NCBI RefSeq assembly: GCF_048128805.1
Contig: NC_136012.1
Location: 12,170,725 to 12,234,724, forward strand
Reading direction: 5' to 3'
Length of the DNA stretch: 64,000 nucleotides
Source of the DNA: Centroberyx gerrardi
Lineage: Eukaryota > Chordata > Actinopteri > Beryciformes > Berycidae
Positions within the stretch are counted from its first letter, which is position 1, and each line of letters starts with the position of its first letter. The notes under the pieces are model-generated. The model saw only the letters and a list, made by a program, of their open reading frames with translations, made no database searches and was not told where the DNA came from. A program made the position numbers and the translations under genes. Positions 51,849 to 63,254 of this stretch are shown piece after piece.

Positions 51849-52709
51849 GTGCGTGCATTGTGGACAGTCATTTCTTCTGCCAGGGCTGCCAGGCTCCCAT
51901 GCTCCACTGACAACAGTGGTAGAAGGCCGTTTCTGTATTGTTTACACTGTAAACAGACAGGACCTGCACCCATCTCTTATTACTGTAACAGACACACAGA
52001 GCGACTGCTGCTGTATCTCACACATCTAAGCCTGATCACAACACAACACACCAACACAAGCTTTTCTCATCAGGTCATAGCAAAGAAATGTCAAAAATAC
52101 AGTGAGATTAAGAGGACTAGGTAAATAGTTAACAGGCTGAATGAAAGACCAGAATAGGGAAATTAATGCAAGTGGGGCCTTGTGTGAGCACAAATTAACA
52201 CACACACACATGAAAAAAGAAAGTGAGAGGTGATTAACCTACTGTATGTGGGGCCACGCCACAAGTCAAACACCTGTCAGCACACACACTAATTTAGTTA
52301 CAATATGCTCACTTCACACTAGACTCCATGTACTTACTAGCTCACAGCTGTACATGTGGGATGACCTCACTCACAAGTCTTAACCTAAACTAAAAATGCT
52401 TTTATGTCATCTAAACCCAATCAAACAAGATTCCTTCCTCTCATACTGTGTTGGACAACTATGACGACAGGTTTTTTATGGATATAAATTACTTCAGAAA
52501 ATATAGGGAAAAAGACAAGATGTTTTTTTTTTATTGTAGACATGTAGTCACTGCAGTTTGGAGCTTTGTTGTGATGTGTTTGGTGTGATGTCAGAGATAT
52601 GAACAATACTTTTATGCATCAACATGCTTCACAACCAGGAAAAAGACCAAACTAACAATTCTTTCTCCCTCTCTCTCTTCCTACTGGTCTCACTCTCACT
52701 CATCCTCCT

Positions 52710-52711
<2 letters not shown>

Positions 52712-52745
<34 letters not shown>

Positions 52746-52750
52746 TCTCT
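52712..52750. repeat. (CT)n microsatellite
   Basis: CT run followed by a short CA run. Confidence 0.92.
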
Positions 52751-53120
52751 GACACACACACACATACAAGGATATCGCAGCTCACCCTAGGCGCTGCCCC
52801 GCACCCCGGCCTCACTTTATCAACTGCGTTTGCAGCAGAGTGGCTGCAGGGGAAACAGTTCTCCATTTGGTCATTTTGACAACCTGAGCTGAATATTAAC
52901 AACACAACTGTTAGCAGAGGGGCCGTAGGAAACCTTAGAGGAAGCGTATCCAAATTCCTGGCACGTTGCTCTGAATTCAATTGCACTGAGATGGGCGAAT
53001 ATTTGTTTCCTGTCCTCTGATCAAAAGTTAAAGTGACATTCAATATGACAGGCGTGCGGGCGCCGTTTTGCCTTGGACGCTGATTGCTGGTTGTGATTCT
53101 CGGCTGTCTGTTTTCTCGGT

Positions 53121-53211
53121 ATGTCTATTTCACCTGCTGCTGCTGCAGTTGATGGGCAGAGCGGGGGCGCGGCAAACGGAGAACAAGATATGAAGGCAGA
53201 GACGAGGCTGG
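53121..53211 (+). CDS. Candidate coding exon, unidentified
   Basis: ATG at 53121 opens a frame MSISPAAAAVDGQSGGAANG followed by EQDMKAETRLG, then a good donor G|GTGAGA at 53212, leaving phase 1. The Ala/Gly-rich, polar composition and the ATG-to-donor layout look like a first coding exon. The frame stops 28 codons later if not spliced. I recognise no family and see no partner exon with certainty. Confidence 0.3.
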
Positions 53212-54153
53212 GTGAGAGTAACACCGAGGACAGCCTGAGGCATCATATGCTATGTGTCTGTTTTTCGCACCCGTGTCTCTCTCGGTGGGAGGGCCGATGA
53301 TCACATACTCAACCGTCTACTACTGTGTGTGATTGCGCACACCTACTGCCTCAAGCCCCCCGGGCACAGATATGTTCTATCTATAGACCCAAGTGAAAAT
53401 TCACAGTCCGCAGCACAGAGATTGCTTGCCGTTTACTTCAGGCTCAGAGGCTACTTGTGCTACCAGTGATAATAATAAAAAAAGAATCACAGAGCAATCC
53501 TGTTTTGAGTAGTCATTTGGATTCCTATGAAGGGTACAGGAGGACTTTATTGTGCACAGTAAGCAGACCAATATTCCCCAGTTGTCACCGGTAATTCCCA
53601 AACCATTATCAATCCCTTCATGAGCCAGGTATACATAGAAAGAGTCTTATCTTCTACCTTGTGTGGTTATGAGTGAGGAGGGAGGCTATAGAGGGGAGAT
53701 TTAATAGTGCAAGGCTGTTTTCTCTTAATGTAGGCTACCTGCCGCTGCAGAGACCCAGCGTCATCTGCAGCTGACAATCACATACTCTTTAAATTATCTC
53801 ACACAATGACAGGGAATAGGCTCATTCAAGCTTACGGTGTATCCATATAAGATCAAATTATTGAATATAATGCGTTTCTCCTTCTCTCTCTCTCTCTCTC
53901 TCTCTCCCTTTTTCTTGCTCTATATCTCTGTCTTTCTCACTCTTTTCTCTCTCTTTCTCTCACACACACGCCTACACACACACAAATTATTGCTCAACCG
54001 CCTCACTCCCGGCTTTCTCCTCCCATGATTTGTCTTCTTGAAAAGGCTTTTTGAAGATGGAGAGATTTGGTTCCCATTAGGAAATCTGTCAGACAGAACA
54101 ATTGAAATGTGAAGTAATATTCTTTTTATTTGCATTGAAGAAAAAAAAAAAAA

Positions 54154-54173
54154 GGGGGTGGGGGGGTGGGGGG
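54154..54173 (+). other. G-quadruplex-prone G-rich block
   Basis: Three long G runs (5, 7 and 6 G) separated by single T residues, after an A run. Confidence 0.7.
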
Positions 54174-54784
54174 ATTTGCCAGTCTATAAAGGAGGATCAT
54201 TTCAGAAGCTTTCGGATGTGTCGCCCCTTTTGCACTTTGAGCACAAGAATGAAGATAAATGAAATAGAAAGCTAGACATCTTTAATCTATTTTTAGTTCG
54301 AGGCAGGGCCACTTTTGAATGAAAACATTGTTCCATAAAATTGTACGAGATCATGGATCCAGTCGCATTTCATGTCAGTTCACATCGTTTCCACACCATT
54401 TCACCATTCCATACTGACAATGACTCACATTATTGCATGCAGTATGGCTACATGTTAAACTGTATGTCAGTATACAGACAGACACAGGCTCCTCGGCTTG
54501 CATTCAGCCTAATGCTGCTTATCATTCACAGTAACATCTGTGGACCCGTGCATTTCAATAGTCTTTAGACTTAACACCATATACTGTATGTGCAAAACAA
54601 GTGGAGCGCTTGCTCTTCCCATGTGATAGACTGAAGTGAATGCAAATGAAAGCTATGATCTCTTATGGCTTTCCCCTATAATCCCTCTTATACCTATTAT
54701 TATAGCTGTTAGGTCTATTATAACCCTGCAAATGTTTATTTCTATAGCTATTGTCTATTTCTCTTTTCTGCTCTCTCCTATAAC

Positions 54785-54835
54785 TTTTTGCTGCTGCACT
54801 GACCCAATTTCCCCACAGAGATCAATAAAGTTTCA
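54785..54835. repeat. Dispersed fish repeat tail
   Basis: CAATTTCCCCACAGAGATCAATAAAGTTT, the same type as 28742-28800. Confidence 0.4.
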
Positions 54836-57800
54836 TGTTAAGTTCATGTGTCTTATTAAAACCACTTCAATTATGAAGGGCTGATGTAGATTAAGACGAG
54901 AGCAGAGAAAGTTTAAAGAGAGAATTTTAAGATAATTGAGACATGAACTGTGGTAAAGGTGGCAAAATTCAATATTAGGAAGGTGTTCTTGATGTTTTTG
55001 TACACTGACTGTGTGTTCTAATCGACTTTAAGCCCTCCTGCAATCCTCAGAGGCCCTTTGTAATCATTAAAAATGTGTTTAAGAGAAAACAGTGATTGCG
55101 GAGGGAGCTGGGGGCTTTATTTCTACCTGATTCTCTCCTTGTTTGCCACATCGGCAAACAGCATTTCCCCCGTCCTTCCTGACAACAGTAGCCAGACCTG
55201 TTTCATCTGATTGCCGGAGAGGTATTCTCTTGCCTTGGTTTGTGTAATTGCTTTCTCTGTCTCATAAGAGGCCTCATTAAAGGAGAGGCAACACCCAGTC
55301 TAGCGCACCCATAATGACTATTCCCCTGGATCTTATTAGGCCATGTATCCAGGAAATCAATTAGGACCCAGAGAGAGATTAGAGCAACTTCTAACCATGA
55401 TCTCCCAGCAGTTAAAGAGGAGATGTGTAGTCATTATTTAACCATTAGATCCACATCCAGACAGACAAGGGATGGAGGGGGCAACAAGCCAGTGCCAATA
55501 GCACAGATAGACAGGGAGTGAGGATGGGAGCAAGAAGGAGAAGGGAGATGGGAAGAGAATGAGAACGAGGTATATAGGCCTATTGGAAAGAGAAAAATCT
55601 AAGTAGGCCTATAGAGAGATGGAGGGAAATAGAAGAAGGGAGATGAGCTGGGATAGAGAGGGAGAGAGAGAGAGAGAGAGTCTCTATGTGGGCCACATCT
55701 CTCTCTAAAGGTCCCTGTCACATCAGGAAGGCTCCACAGTGCCTCCTCTCTAAAGGTAAACCTCATTTGAATGAGCTATCATTTTGGACGGTCTGACTTC
55801 TTAAACCAAGATTCATAGCTTTTATATCCAAGAAACCAAATTTAATAGAGCACATCCCAGCATGTGTGGAGTATGAAAATGTGGCCAGAGCTTTTCTAAA
55901 GGGCTGTGATTTGATTTGCCCTGTCTCATATCCATAGTATTTCACAGACAAAGAGGGGCCCACGCCATCCCTCCTCCTCCCTCCTCCCTCCTCCTCCCTC
56001 TGCCGGCAGTCATTTCTCATCTATCCATTAACTGCACCAAATAGATGCCTGGAGGAGGAGAGGAAAAGGTCCTCACTCTGTTAAAGGGATTTTCTCTGAG
56101 AGATGGAGGGACAGAGCGAGGCAGAGAGAGAGAAAGGGAGAGGGAGTTAGGTACCACTGAGTGGGTGGTGGAAGAAAAGGGCCGGGGGAGAGAGACGGGG
56201 GAGTCAGAAATGGCTTTAACAGAGGATGGATTCAAGAGAAAGAGAAGGAGGTGGATGGATATCATTCAGCTGGGTGAAACAAGATGTAACAAACTCGCCG
56301 TGACCTACTTTTGCTATTTCAGCCATTATGTTCCTCTCGGCCGTTTCCCTATCGCTGGTCACTCATTAACTCACAGTATAGTCTCTTATTCACTATGCAT
56401 GAGATGGGGCCATCAATCAGAGCACGGAGCACTGCACTATCAGAAGGAGGGACGGAGTGGACCTCTACAATGTGCCTGGCTTCTACAGAATACTATGACA
56501 ATGTAATATAATAATGGACTTGTAGGACATTGAATATCAGGTGTAGATCTCCCCATGAATCTAAAACCTGTCATGACTTTGGAATTATAAACTTCCCTTT
56601 GACATTTGGGTCAGTTATTCATATACTGTGTAATAGGTCTACTATAATACCAGGTCATTCGTAGAGGCGGGGTAAAATACAAATAAATAATGTTTATGCT
56701 TAAGTTTATTAAGTTTGTCTTCATTATTTGTGTTCAATATCTACTTTGAAAACCGATGAAATCTTTAATTCCAAGCTCATGAAATCAGCTGAAGTAACAT
56801 GAACCCATATTAATATTACCAGGTCAGTCTAAACTGTTTTTACTCTCATAGCTTGTGAGCAAATACGTTGCTGAAAAAGATATCCCACACCAGAGTATCA
56901 CTGCATACTTTTGCTGGTTTCTCTCACTGGTCTCTGCCCTGGTGTGAGTGTATTACTCGACCTGAAATGTTGAGGTGTGATGCTCTAGTCGGGGGGCACT
57001 CAGGGTCCAGGGGAGCATAAATACACTAAAAATTCTCCCCCCGAAGCGCAGAGAGTGAATTTATAGATCAGTCACGCATCAGAAACTGGGCCGCATGCAC
57101 ACCACACCGCTGCACAGCTCTCTGGGTAATCTTCGCAGCTCAAACCGCTGTCACCCCTGGGATGGAACCGAGGTACAACATCTAATACCATCTAATGGAA
57201 GGCAGAGTAGAACACACTTGTGTATTCACACACACATTCGGCCACAAAGGCGCACGTACACACACACATACACAGGCACGAATGCGCATGTGCACACATA
57301 TGCACACATACACTATCTAAAGGAGGTCAGGACTGGGACGATTACACTGTGCATCACTTTGCCTTGATGCCCACCACCTTAACACATACTCCCACATAAC
57401 CAAAAAAACGTAAGACAGATATCATAGAAAGAGATTCCTCTGTCTGTCAGGCTGTTGGTTAACTGGTTGTGTGACCACAGCCTGAGGCGCCTGGTTGCTC
57501 TCTGGTGGGGGGCAGCCAGAGACAGACAGCCCAAACTGGCCTGGATCTAGATGTAGATCTGGGTTCAGACTCCAGACGCTGTCTGCCAGCCTGTCTGCCT
57601 CTCTGGCCCCCAGTGCTCTCAACCACCTCTGCCTTCCCAGACTGAAGTAATGGATGGCCTAATGCTGTTAGGCCTCCTTAGTGTTTTAGTTTTTGTCCGT
57701 TTCCCCTTCAATAACCTGAAAACATTTCCTCTGGTCAAGCACATCCACAACCTGTGGCCCTAGCTGCCCGACTATTTACAAATGTATTGGTGCATACTTA

Positions 57801-58145
57801 ATTATAGAAAGGCTAAATGGTCATTTGCAAATGGTCCTTCAAGTGGGCATGCATATGAATATGTAATGAGTAGCAAGGTATATCAACCCAAACAATGGGT
57901 TCATGCCCATTCACTGGGAGGCAGGGTTGCTATGGCAACATGGTATTTGCGTAGTTGAGGACCTGTTAAGGAAAGGGCATCATCTAGCAACACAGAACAG
58001 AGTGCTACAAAAACAGAAAGATTTAGCTGTGAGAGCAATGAAGGGCACAGATCAAGATTAGCTCAAACTGAAGTACAATATATTGTTGAATTGCTGCAGA
58101 GTGAATGTTAGAGATTGTCTTGGTTTTGTTTGTCTTTCAATCCAG

Positions 58146-58250
58146 GTAGAATGAAGACTTATCAGATATGACAGCAGAGGTGGGAGAGAAAAAGACAGAA
58201 AGTCAGGTGGGCTTTGTGAGTCACCATGAGCTGTGGAGGGAGGATCCCAC
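58146..58250 (+). CDS. Candidate exon with start codon, unidentified
   Basis: A very good acceptor (pyrimidine-rich TTTTGTTTGTCTTTCAATCCAG) precedes 58146 and a near-perfect donor (ACAG|GTGAGT) follows 58250. Inside, ATG at 58168 opens MTAEVGEKKTESQVGFVSHH and runs open to the donor, ending in phase 1. An in-frame TAG at 58147 means the ATG would be the start, with a non-coding exon upstream. Both ends fit an internal 5' UTR/start exon of an unknown + strand gene continuing past the window. I recognise no family. Confidence 0.35.
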
Positions 58251-58254
58251 AGGT

Positions 58255-59665
58255 GAGTTGGAGTTGTGCAGCGTGTACAATAACAAACTATGCTCCGAGG
58301 GACAGCACATACTGTAAATTACTGATTTAGCTCTAATTTATTTCCCTTATGGTTATTCTCAGAGGGCTGAGACTGAACTGATGAATGCACATGACTTTGT
58401 CCCCTTGTGTGCATGTGTGCGTGCATGTGTGTGTTTGTGTGCGTGCATATATGTGTCTGTTTGTATCAGTGTCTATCTGTGTCTGTTTGTGTATGTAATG
58501 TACATCCTCCAGATAATCAGAATGTAGTAAATATGAAGGCCAAAGGATATTGACCTGCTCCATATCTCTTGGGTCTTACTGAGATAGGAAGATCTCCCAG
58601 CCGCCTCACACTGTCGTCCCTCCTCCTCTCTCTCCTCTCTCTCCTCTCTCTCCTCTCTCTCCTCTCTGACTTCTGTGCTCACACAGTTGGCCTCAATCCT
58701 CTTTGTCTCCGCACTTCTCCAGCACCGCTTCTCCCTCTTGTCCTTCCATACGCTCACATCTGATTCTCTTACTCCTGTCTTTCTTTTTTTTCCCTCTCCT
58801 TCCTCCCCGGCCTCCTTCACCCCCTCTCCTCCTCTCTCCCATAGCAGCCTTCGTTACAGCTATAGCTTTCCTAATGAACACAGATCTGCAGTATAGGCCA
58901 GTGACTTTCTAGATTTCCAATCATCTATTCATGAGGGTTACTTGTCTCCAGACGCTGATACAGAGTCAGTTTAAGGTTTTCAGCTGTAATGTGTATTGAT
59001 TGTGGCACATGACCCGCATCAGTGCCTAGAAGCTAGTTCAAGTACATGGGGATTTCAGTTTTTAAATTTTTTACAATGAGAGGCACACAGTGTTAGTGGG
59101 TGAGCATTTTTAGAAATGCATGACATTTGCTGAATAATGCAATAATCAAATGAATAGATAAAAACAGCCTTAGGACCAGCCGGTTATAATTAAGGTGCAA
59201 CTCACTTCGGATTGCCATCTTTGAGCTTTGCTTGGATGGCATTTTCCCCAGCCTCTATAATACACAGCCATGTTCGACAATGCAGCCCTACAGATAAGTG
59301 TCTCAATGTGCTTTTCAGAAAACTGGATCTTTAATTGGATCCACCTGACTTGAGGAGAGACAACATTCATAGGTTCTGTCTCTGTAATGTTGGTGCCTTG
59401 AGCTCCTACAGGCTACTGATTGGTGAGATACTATTATGTCGTCAGTGCCACTGTGTTTGTAGGAGACTATGGATTGATTAAATCATACCTTGTTAACTCT
59501 TCATACACAGAGCTCACTCCATATCTGCTCCCGTCTGTTCCTCACCCCTCTCTGTCTCTGTCTCTGTGCCTCTGTTTATCTCTGTAGACCTTGTTCCTGC
59601 TGCAGCCATTTTGAACTTACATCACACTCAGGGTTGGGAATTCCACCCAGAAGAACAAGTAAAAG
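58255..59665. other. Gene-poor stretch
   Basis: GT-rich sequence near 58400-58500 and CT-rich sequence near 58615-58850; otherwise nothing recognised. Confidence 0.55.
58618..58668. repeat. 10-bp CT-rich minisatellite
   Basis: About five head-to-tail copies of a CTCTCTCCTC-like unit. Confidence 0.85.
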
Positions 59666-59671
59666 CCAGCT

Positions 59672-59800
59672 ATGTCTGACTGTTCTGTCCCAAGATGCAC
59701 ATCATACATGAGAATCCGACAAACATCATTTCACAGATTCCCCACTGAAAAGCATATTAGATACAAATGGATCTCAAGAAGCAGAGAAGTTAGCAAACTC
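59672..59800 (+). pseudogene. THAP-type zinc finger fragment
   Basis: ATG at 59672 opens MSDCSVPRCTSYMRIRQ, soon followed by SFHRFP and a Trp (RYKW), the pattern of the first half of a THAP (C2CH) DNA-binding domain: Cys4, Cys9, the SFHRFP turn and Trp33. About 43 residues survive. The frame then runs into retrotransposon-tail sequence and stops, and the second Cys-x2-His pair is absent. It is probably a relic of a THAP-containing DNA transposon or gene, interrupted by the element that follows. Confidence 0.6.
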
Positions 59801-60038
59801 ACCGCCTCCCTTTGGAGGTGTACCGGGTACAACTGACTGCAAGGAGACCCCGGGGCAGACCCAGGACAGAGGGACTAAATCTCCCAGCATGCCTGGGAGC
59901 GCCTGGAGGACCCCCAGGAGAAGCTGGAGGAGGAAATTGCTGGGGAAAAGGACGTCTGGGCTGCTCTGCTTGCCCTGTTGCCACTGGATCCCTGACCCAG
60001 ATAAGTGGCAAGAAAATGGATGGAATGGATGGATGGAT
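59800..60038 (+). mobile_element. Non-LTR retrotransposon 3' end with ATGG tail
   Basis: The sequence CGGGGCAGACCCAGGACAGAGG, then GGAGCGCCTGGAGGACCCCCAGG, GGACGTCTGGGC and GATAAGTGGCAAGAAAATGGATGG is one I recognise as the 3' end of a widespread fish non-LTR element of RTE/Rex type (from memory), ending in ATGG repeats at 60015-60038. It is 5'-truncated, as is usual for such insertions. Confidence 0.7.
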
Positions 60039-61711
60039 CTCAATAATCCGGAGGGATATAGGTTGACATTTTTAGGTAATATATTTGGCCCCACTATAGA
60101 TAGCTACTGCAATTTAGCCTAAGTAAGTTACTGACGGACCGCAACCAACGTTAAAGGTGCGTGCCACCACCTTCTGTGCCGGAGTGTGTAGGATCATGAC
60201 TTTACATAAACATTACTATTCCTCGTTATTTATTGACCTATATTCTATTTCCTATCCCTGCACCTCAGAAAGTCAGAAAGGGCCTTTACTGCATTCCCAC
60301 ACCTTCACACCCATTCCTGGAATCCCTTTTAGATTCCATTCCCATCCAATCTCTTTTATCTTGTCATATAACGTCTCTCTACATCATATTTCCCACATTT
60401 CAACAGTACATGCTCTTTACAGTACATCTTCTGGAAAATTACAGTTGCCAAATTTATCTGAATTACACTTTAACATTGGAAACAGAGTATGTCCTGTATG
60501 TCCAAATCTTAATCCGGAGAAAATGACTTCTTCTCTCCTGTGTTTCCCTTTAAAGGATTTCACCTGAATAGATTTCTCTATTTCCTTCCTGTATTATCTG
60601 TATCCCATTTCTTTTGCCAAGAGTCCATGACTGCAGCTCTTATCAATGATTTTGCCTCACCCCTTCCAAATGATTATTTCATTATCATTTAATTTTAGGG
60701 CTCTCTTTGCTATGGTGTCTCCATTCATCACATCTATGGGCAGGTATTCAACAAAACTGAATATCACTTCCCATTCTCTGTAATCTTAGCATTAAAATTT
60801 CATGAAAATAAGCAATAGTCATGTAGTTATAAAAAAAAATGTCTTCACATTGTCATTGACTAAGTATCCAATGTTCTCTATTCACATTTCTCTCCACTCT
60901 ATCAGCTGTAGATCTACATTAGGCAGTGGAAGTAACCATGGACCATTCTATACATGGTCCATAATGCTTTCTTGTCCATCCACCCTCCCTCCCTCTCTCT
61001 CCATCTCCCTCTCCCTCTGCTCTGCCTCTCACCTCTGTTATTCCCTCTCTGCTCTCCTCTCCCATTATCTTTTCCTCAATCTCTCTCCTCCTCTATGTTT
61101 AGCATTCATAACAGCTCTCCGGCCGTCCGGCCTGTGAGCGGCACTGTGCTGTGTGCCTTGTAGAGCCCATTGCAGCTGATTGTTTCACCGTTAGAAAATC
61201 TAATAAGCTTTTAGTCTGTTTGTGGAATGCCCAGTGACAGCGCGCTTAATGACTCTGGGCTATTTACACACACACGTCAGCTTTAGCATGTGGGCTAATT
61301 CATCAGCCGTCACACAGGCACTTGCATAGACCGGGGCCCCTGCAGTTAGCTATTATAATGCTAATGTTATGGATTTGGACCAGATTGCAGTTTTATTCTG
61401 GTCAGCTCAAGCACGCCTATAGTAATGCCATGCTAGACAGTGAATGTGGGATACGGTGCATTGCTGTATGCAGCTCAGCTAAACAGGCAAGGCGCCGTTG
61501 ACAGAGAGCAAATTAAGTGGATCCAAACTTCTACGCATTTATATGACAAAACCAAAGACGTCAGTGTGTTCCCTGCAGGCAGAGCTGTTTGAGCCGGCAT
61601 CCTTTTCAGAAGTAGGCTAATTGACTCGAGGTGGTCCGTTTAAGTAGTTCAAAACACACTTAGTGAGCAATACACATCACTGTCAGTGATAGATACTGTA
61701 CCTACCCCACA

Positions 61712-61712
<1 letters not shown>

Positions 61713-61757
<45 letters not shown>
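61713..61757. repeat. (GT)n microsatellite
   Basis: About 45 bp of GT. Confidence 0.95.
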
Positions 61758-61760
<3 letters not shown>

Positions 61761-61960
61761 ACCACACACCGGAAATGTCAACCTAATGAACTATACAGTC
61801 TGATGATGACGGATGGTGGAGCAGAGAAACACACCCCAAAATGAGATTACTGCTGCATTATGGGTGATGTCATGTTTGCGGGGGGGTGCAGGTAAGGAGA
61901 GGAGGAGGAAGTCATTATGGGTTAACAAGGCTTACCTAGACACACAGGCACATACACACA

Positions 61961-61996
<36 letters not shown>

Positions 61997-62413
61997 TTCT
62001 CTAATATGATAACAAGAAACAGATCGCAAGTGATGGGATTTATTAAAAAACGAGATATCTTCATTTGAAAAGATTTAAAAATGGCTATTACACTAAAATA
62101 CTTGCTGGAACTGAAGTAAAACTCATTATGGATTTTTTTTTTTGTGGGAAGATAAAAATTAGTAACATTCTTGAGGTTTTTTTTTAAAATACCAATGTTA
62201 AATATCAGGTAACATTGATTCCCAAGTGCATTACGGGCAAATATTCCAAGCATGAATATTTGAATAGAATATTTAAGATGCAATTTGAGACACACTGGAA
62301 TATTTTTGGAAAAGCTATTGATGCGGTCGTTGTCATAATTCCTTTGTTCCCTGCTTCCCTGTTCTGTAGTAAGTCCTGTACTGGTGAAGGGAATTCCTAC
62401 TCCCAGTGCTGAG

Positions 62414-62414
<1 letters not shown>

Positions 62415-62447
<33 letters not shown>
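62415..62447. repeat. (CT)n microsatellite
   Basis: CT run; a CA-rich block follows at 62540-62600. Confidence 0.93.
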
Positions 62448-62449
<2 letters not shown>

Positions 62450-63207
62450 ATAGGGGAGACCTTGTACACTGGATCATGTAATGAATCACACAGGAACACA
62501 ATCAGCCTAAAACACAGACCATAAATCTCTCTCTCCCTCCCAAACACACACAAACACACACATGCACACACACACCCACACACACACACACACACACACA
62601 GCAGATTTCCCTCTGAGCTGCGGCAGCATGGAGGCTTTCTCCACTCAATAACAAGCGTCTGAGCAGCCTGGGCCTGTAGAGCTCCTTCTATACATCAACC
62701 AGCCAAGACTGCCAGGGGTTGGGGGAGGACATGCGGTGCTTGGCCTCTAATTTATGTATGCATGTGTGTGTTTGTTTGTTTCCCATTCTTTCTGTCCACG
62801 AATCACTTGCATATAACGTGTGCTGTTGCCTGTCTGTGTGTGTGTGTGTGTGTGTGTATTTTTGCCCTCTCTCTCTCGTACTTTCCCATTTATATTGTGC
62901 ATAAGCAGGAAGCCAATCTGTCCCACCTGAATGTCATTGTTCATGCGAATGGGGGTCAGCTTAAGGGAATGGTTTGGTGATTGAGCTGAGAGAGAGAGCA
63001 AGGGGACGGGGGCTAGTTATCCACTCGCTGATGTGGGACCTTGTGTAGGGAGCGGAGCAGTGGAGGCTAATCTCTCACCCTAATACAGCACTACCAGCTG
63101 TCTCCCAGGCCCCTGCAATGAAGACAGATGATGGTGAACGGCTATGATCAGTGAGACCCAGGAATTCATTTGCTAGTGTAAGAGAGTGAGAGAGAAAGAG
63201 AGGCAGA

Positions 63208-63208
<1 letters not shown>

Positions 63209-63254
<46 letters not shown>
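63209..63254. repeat. (GT)n ending in GCGCGCGC
   Basis: GT run passing into alternating GC, a Z-DNA-prone pattern. Confidence 0.92.

Larger units (their letters stand above)
47830..53100. other. Gene-poor stretch dominated by simple repeats
   Basis: Many CT, GA, GT and poly-G tracts. No coding exon is recognised. Frames over 70 codons here (for example 49752-49988 +) lack any family features. Confidence 0.6.
53220..58140. other. Gene-poor stretch, possible regulatory DNA
   Basis: It contains a CT tract at 53882-53907, a G-rich block at 54154-54173, a repeat tail at 54785-54835 and a repeat-free segment at 55080-55400 that looks like a possible conserved non-coding element. No gene is recognised. 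Confidence 0.5.

Noticed and set aside
61936..62595. 219-codon - strand open frame
   Set aside because: It begins and ends in CA/GT microsatellites with AT-rich sequence between them, has no family features, and has no splice or promoter context.
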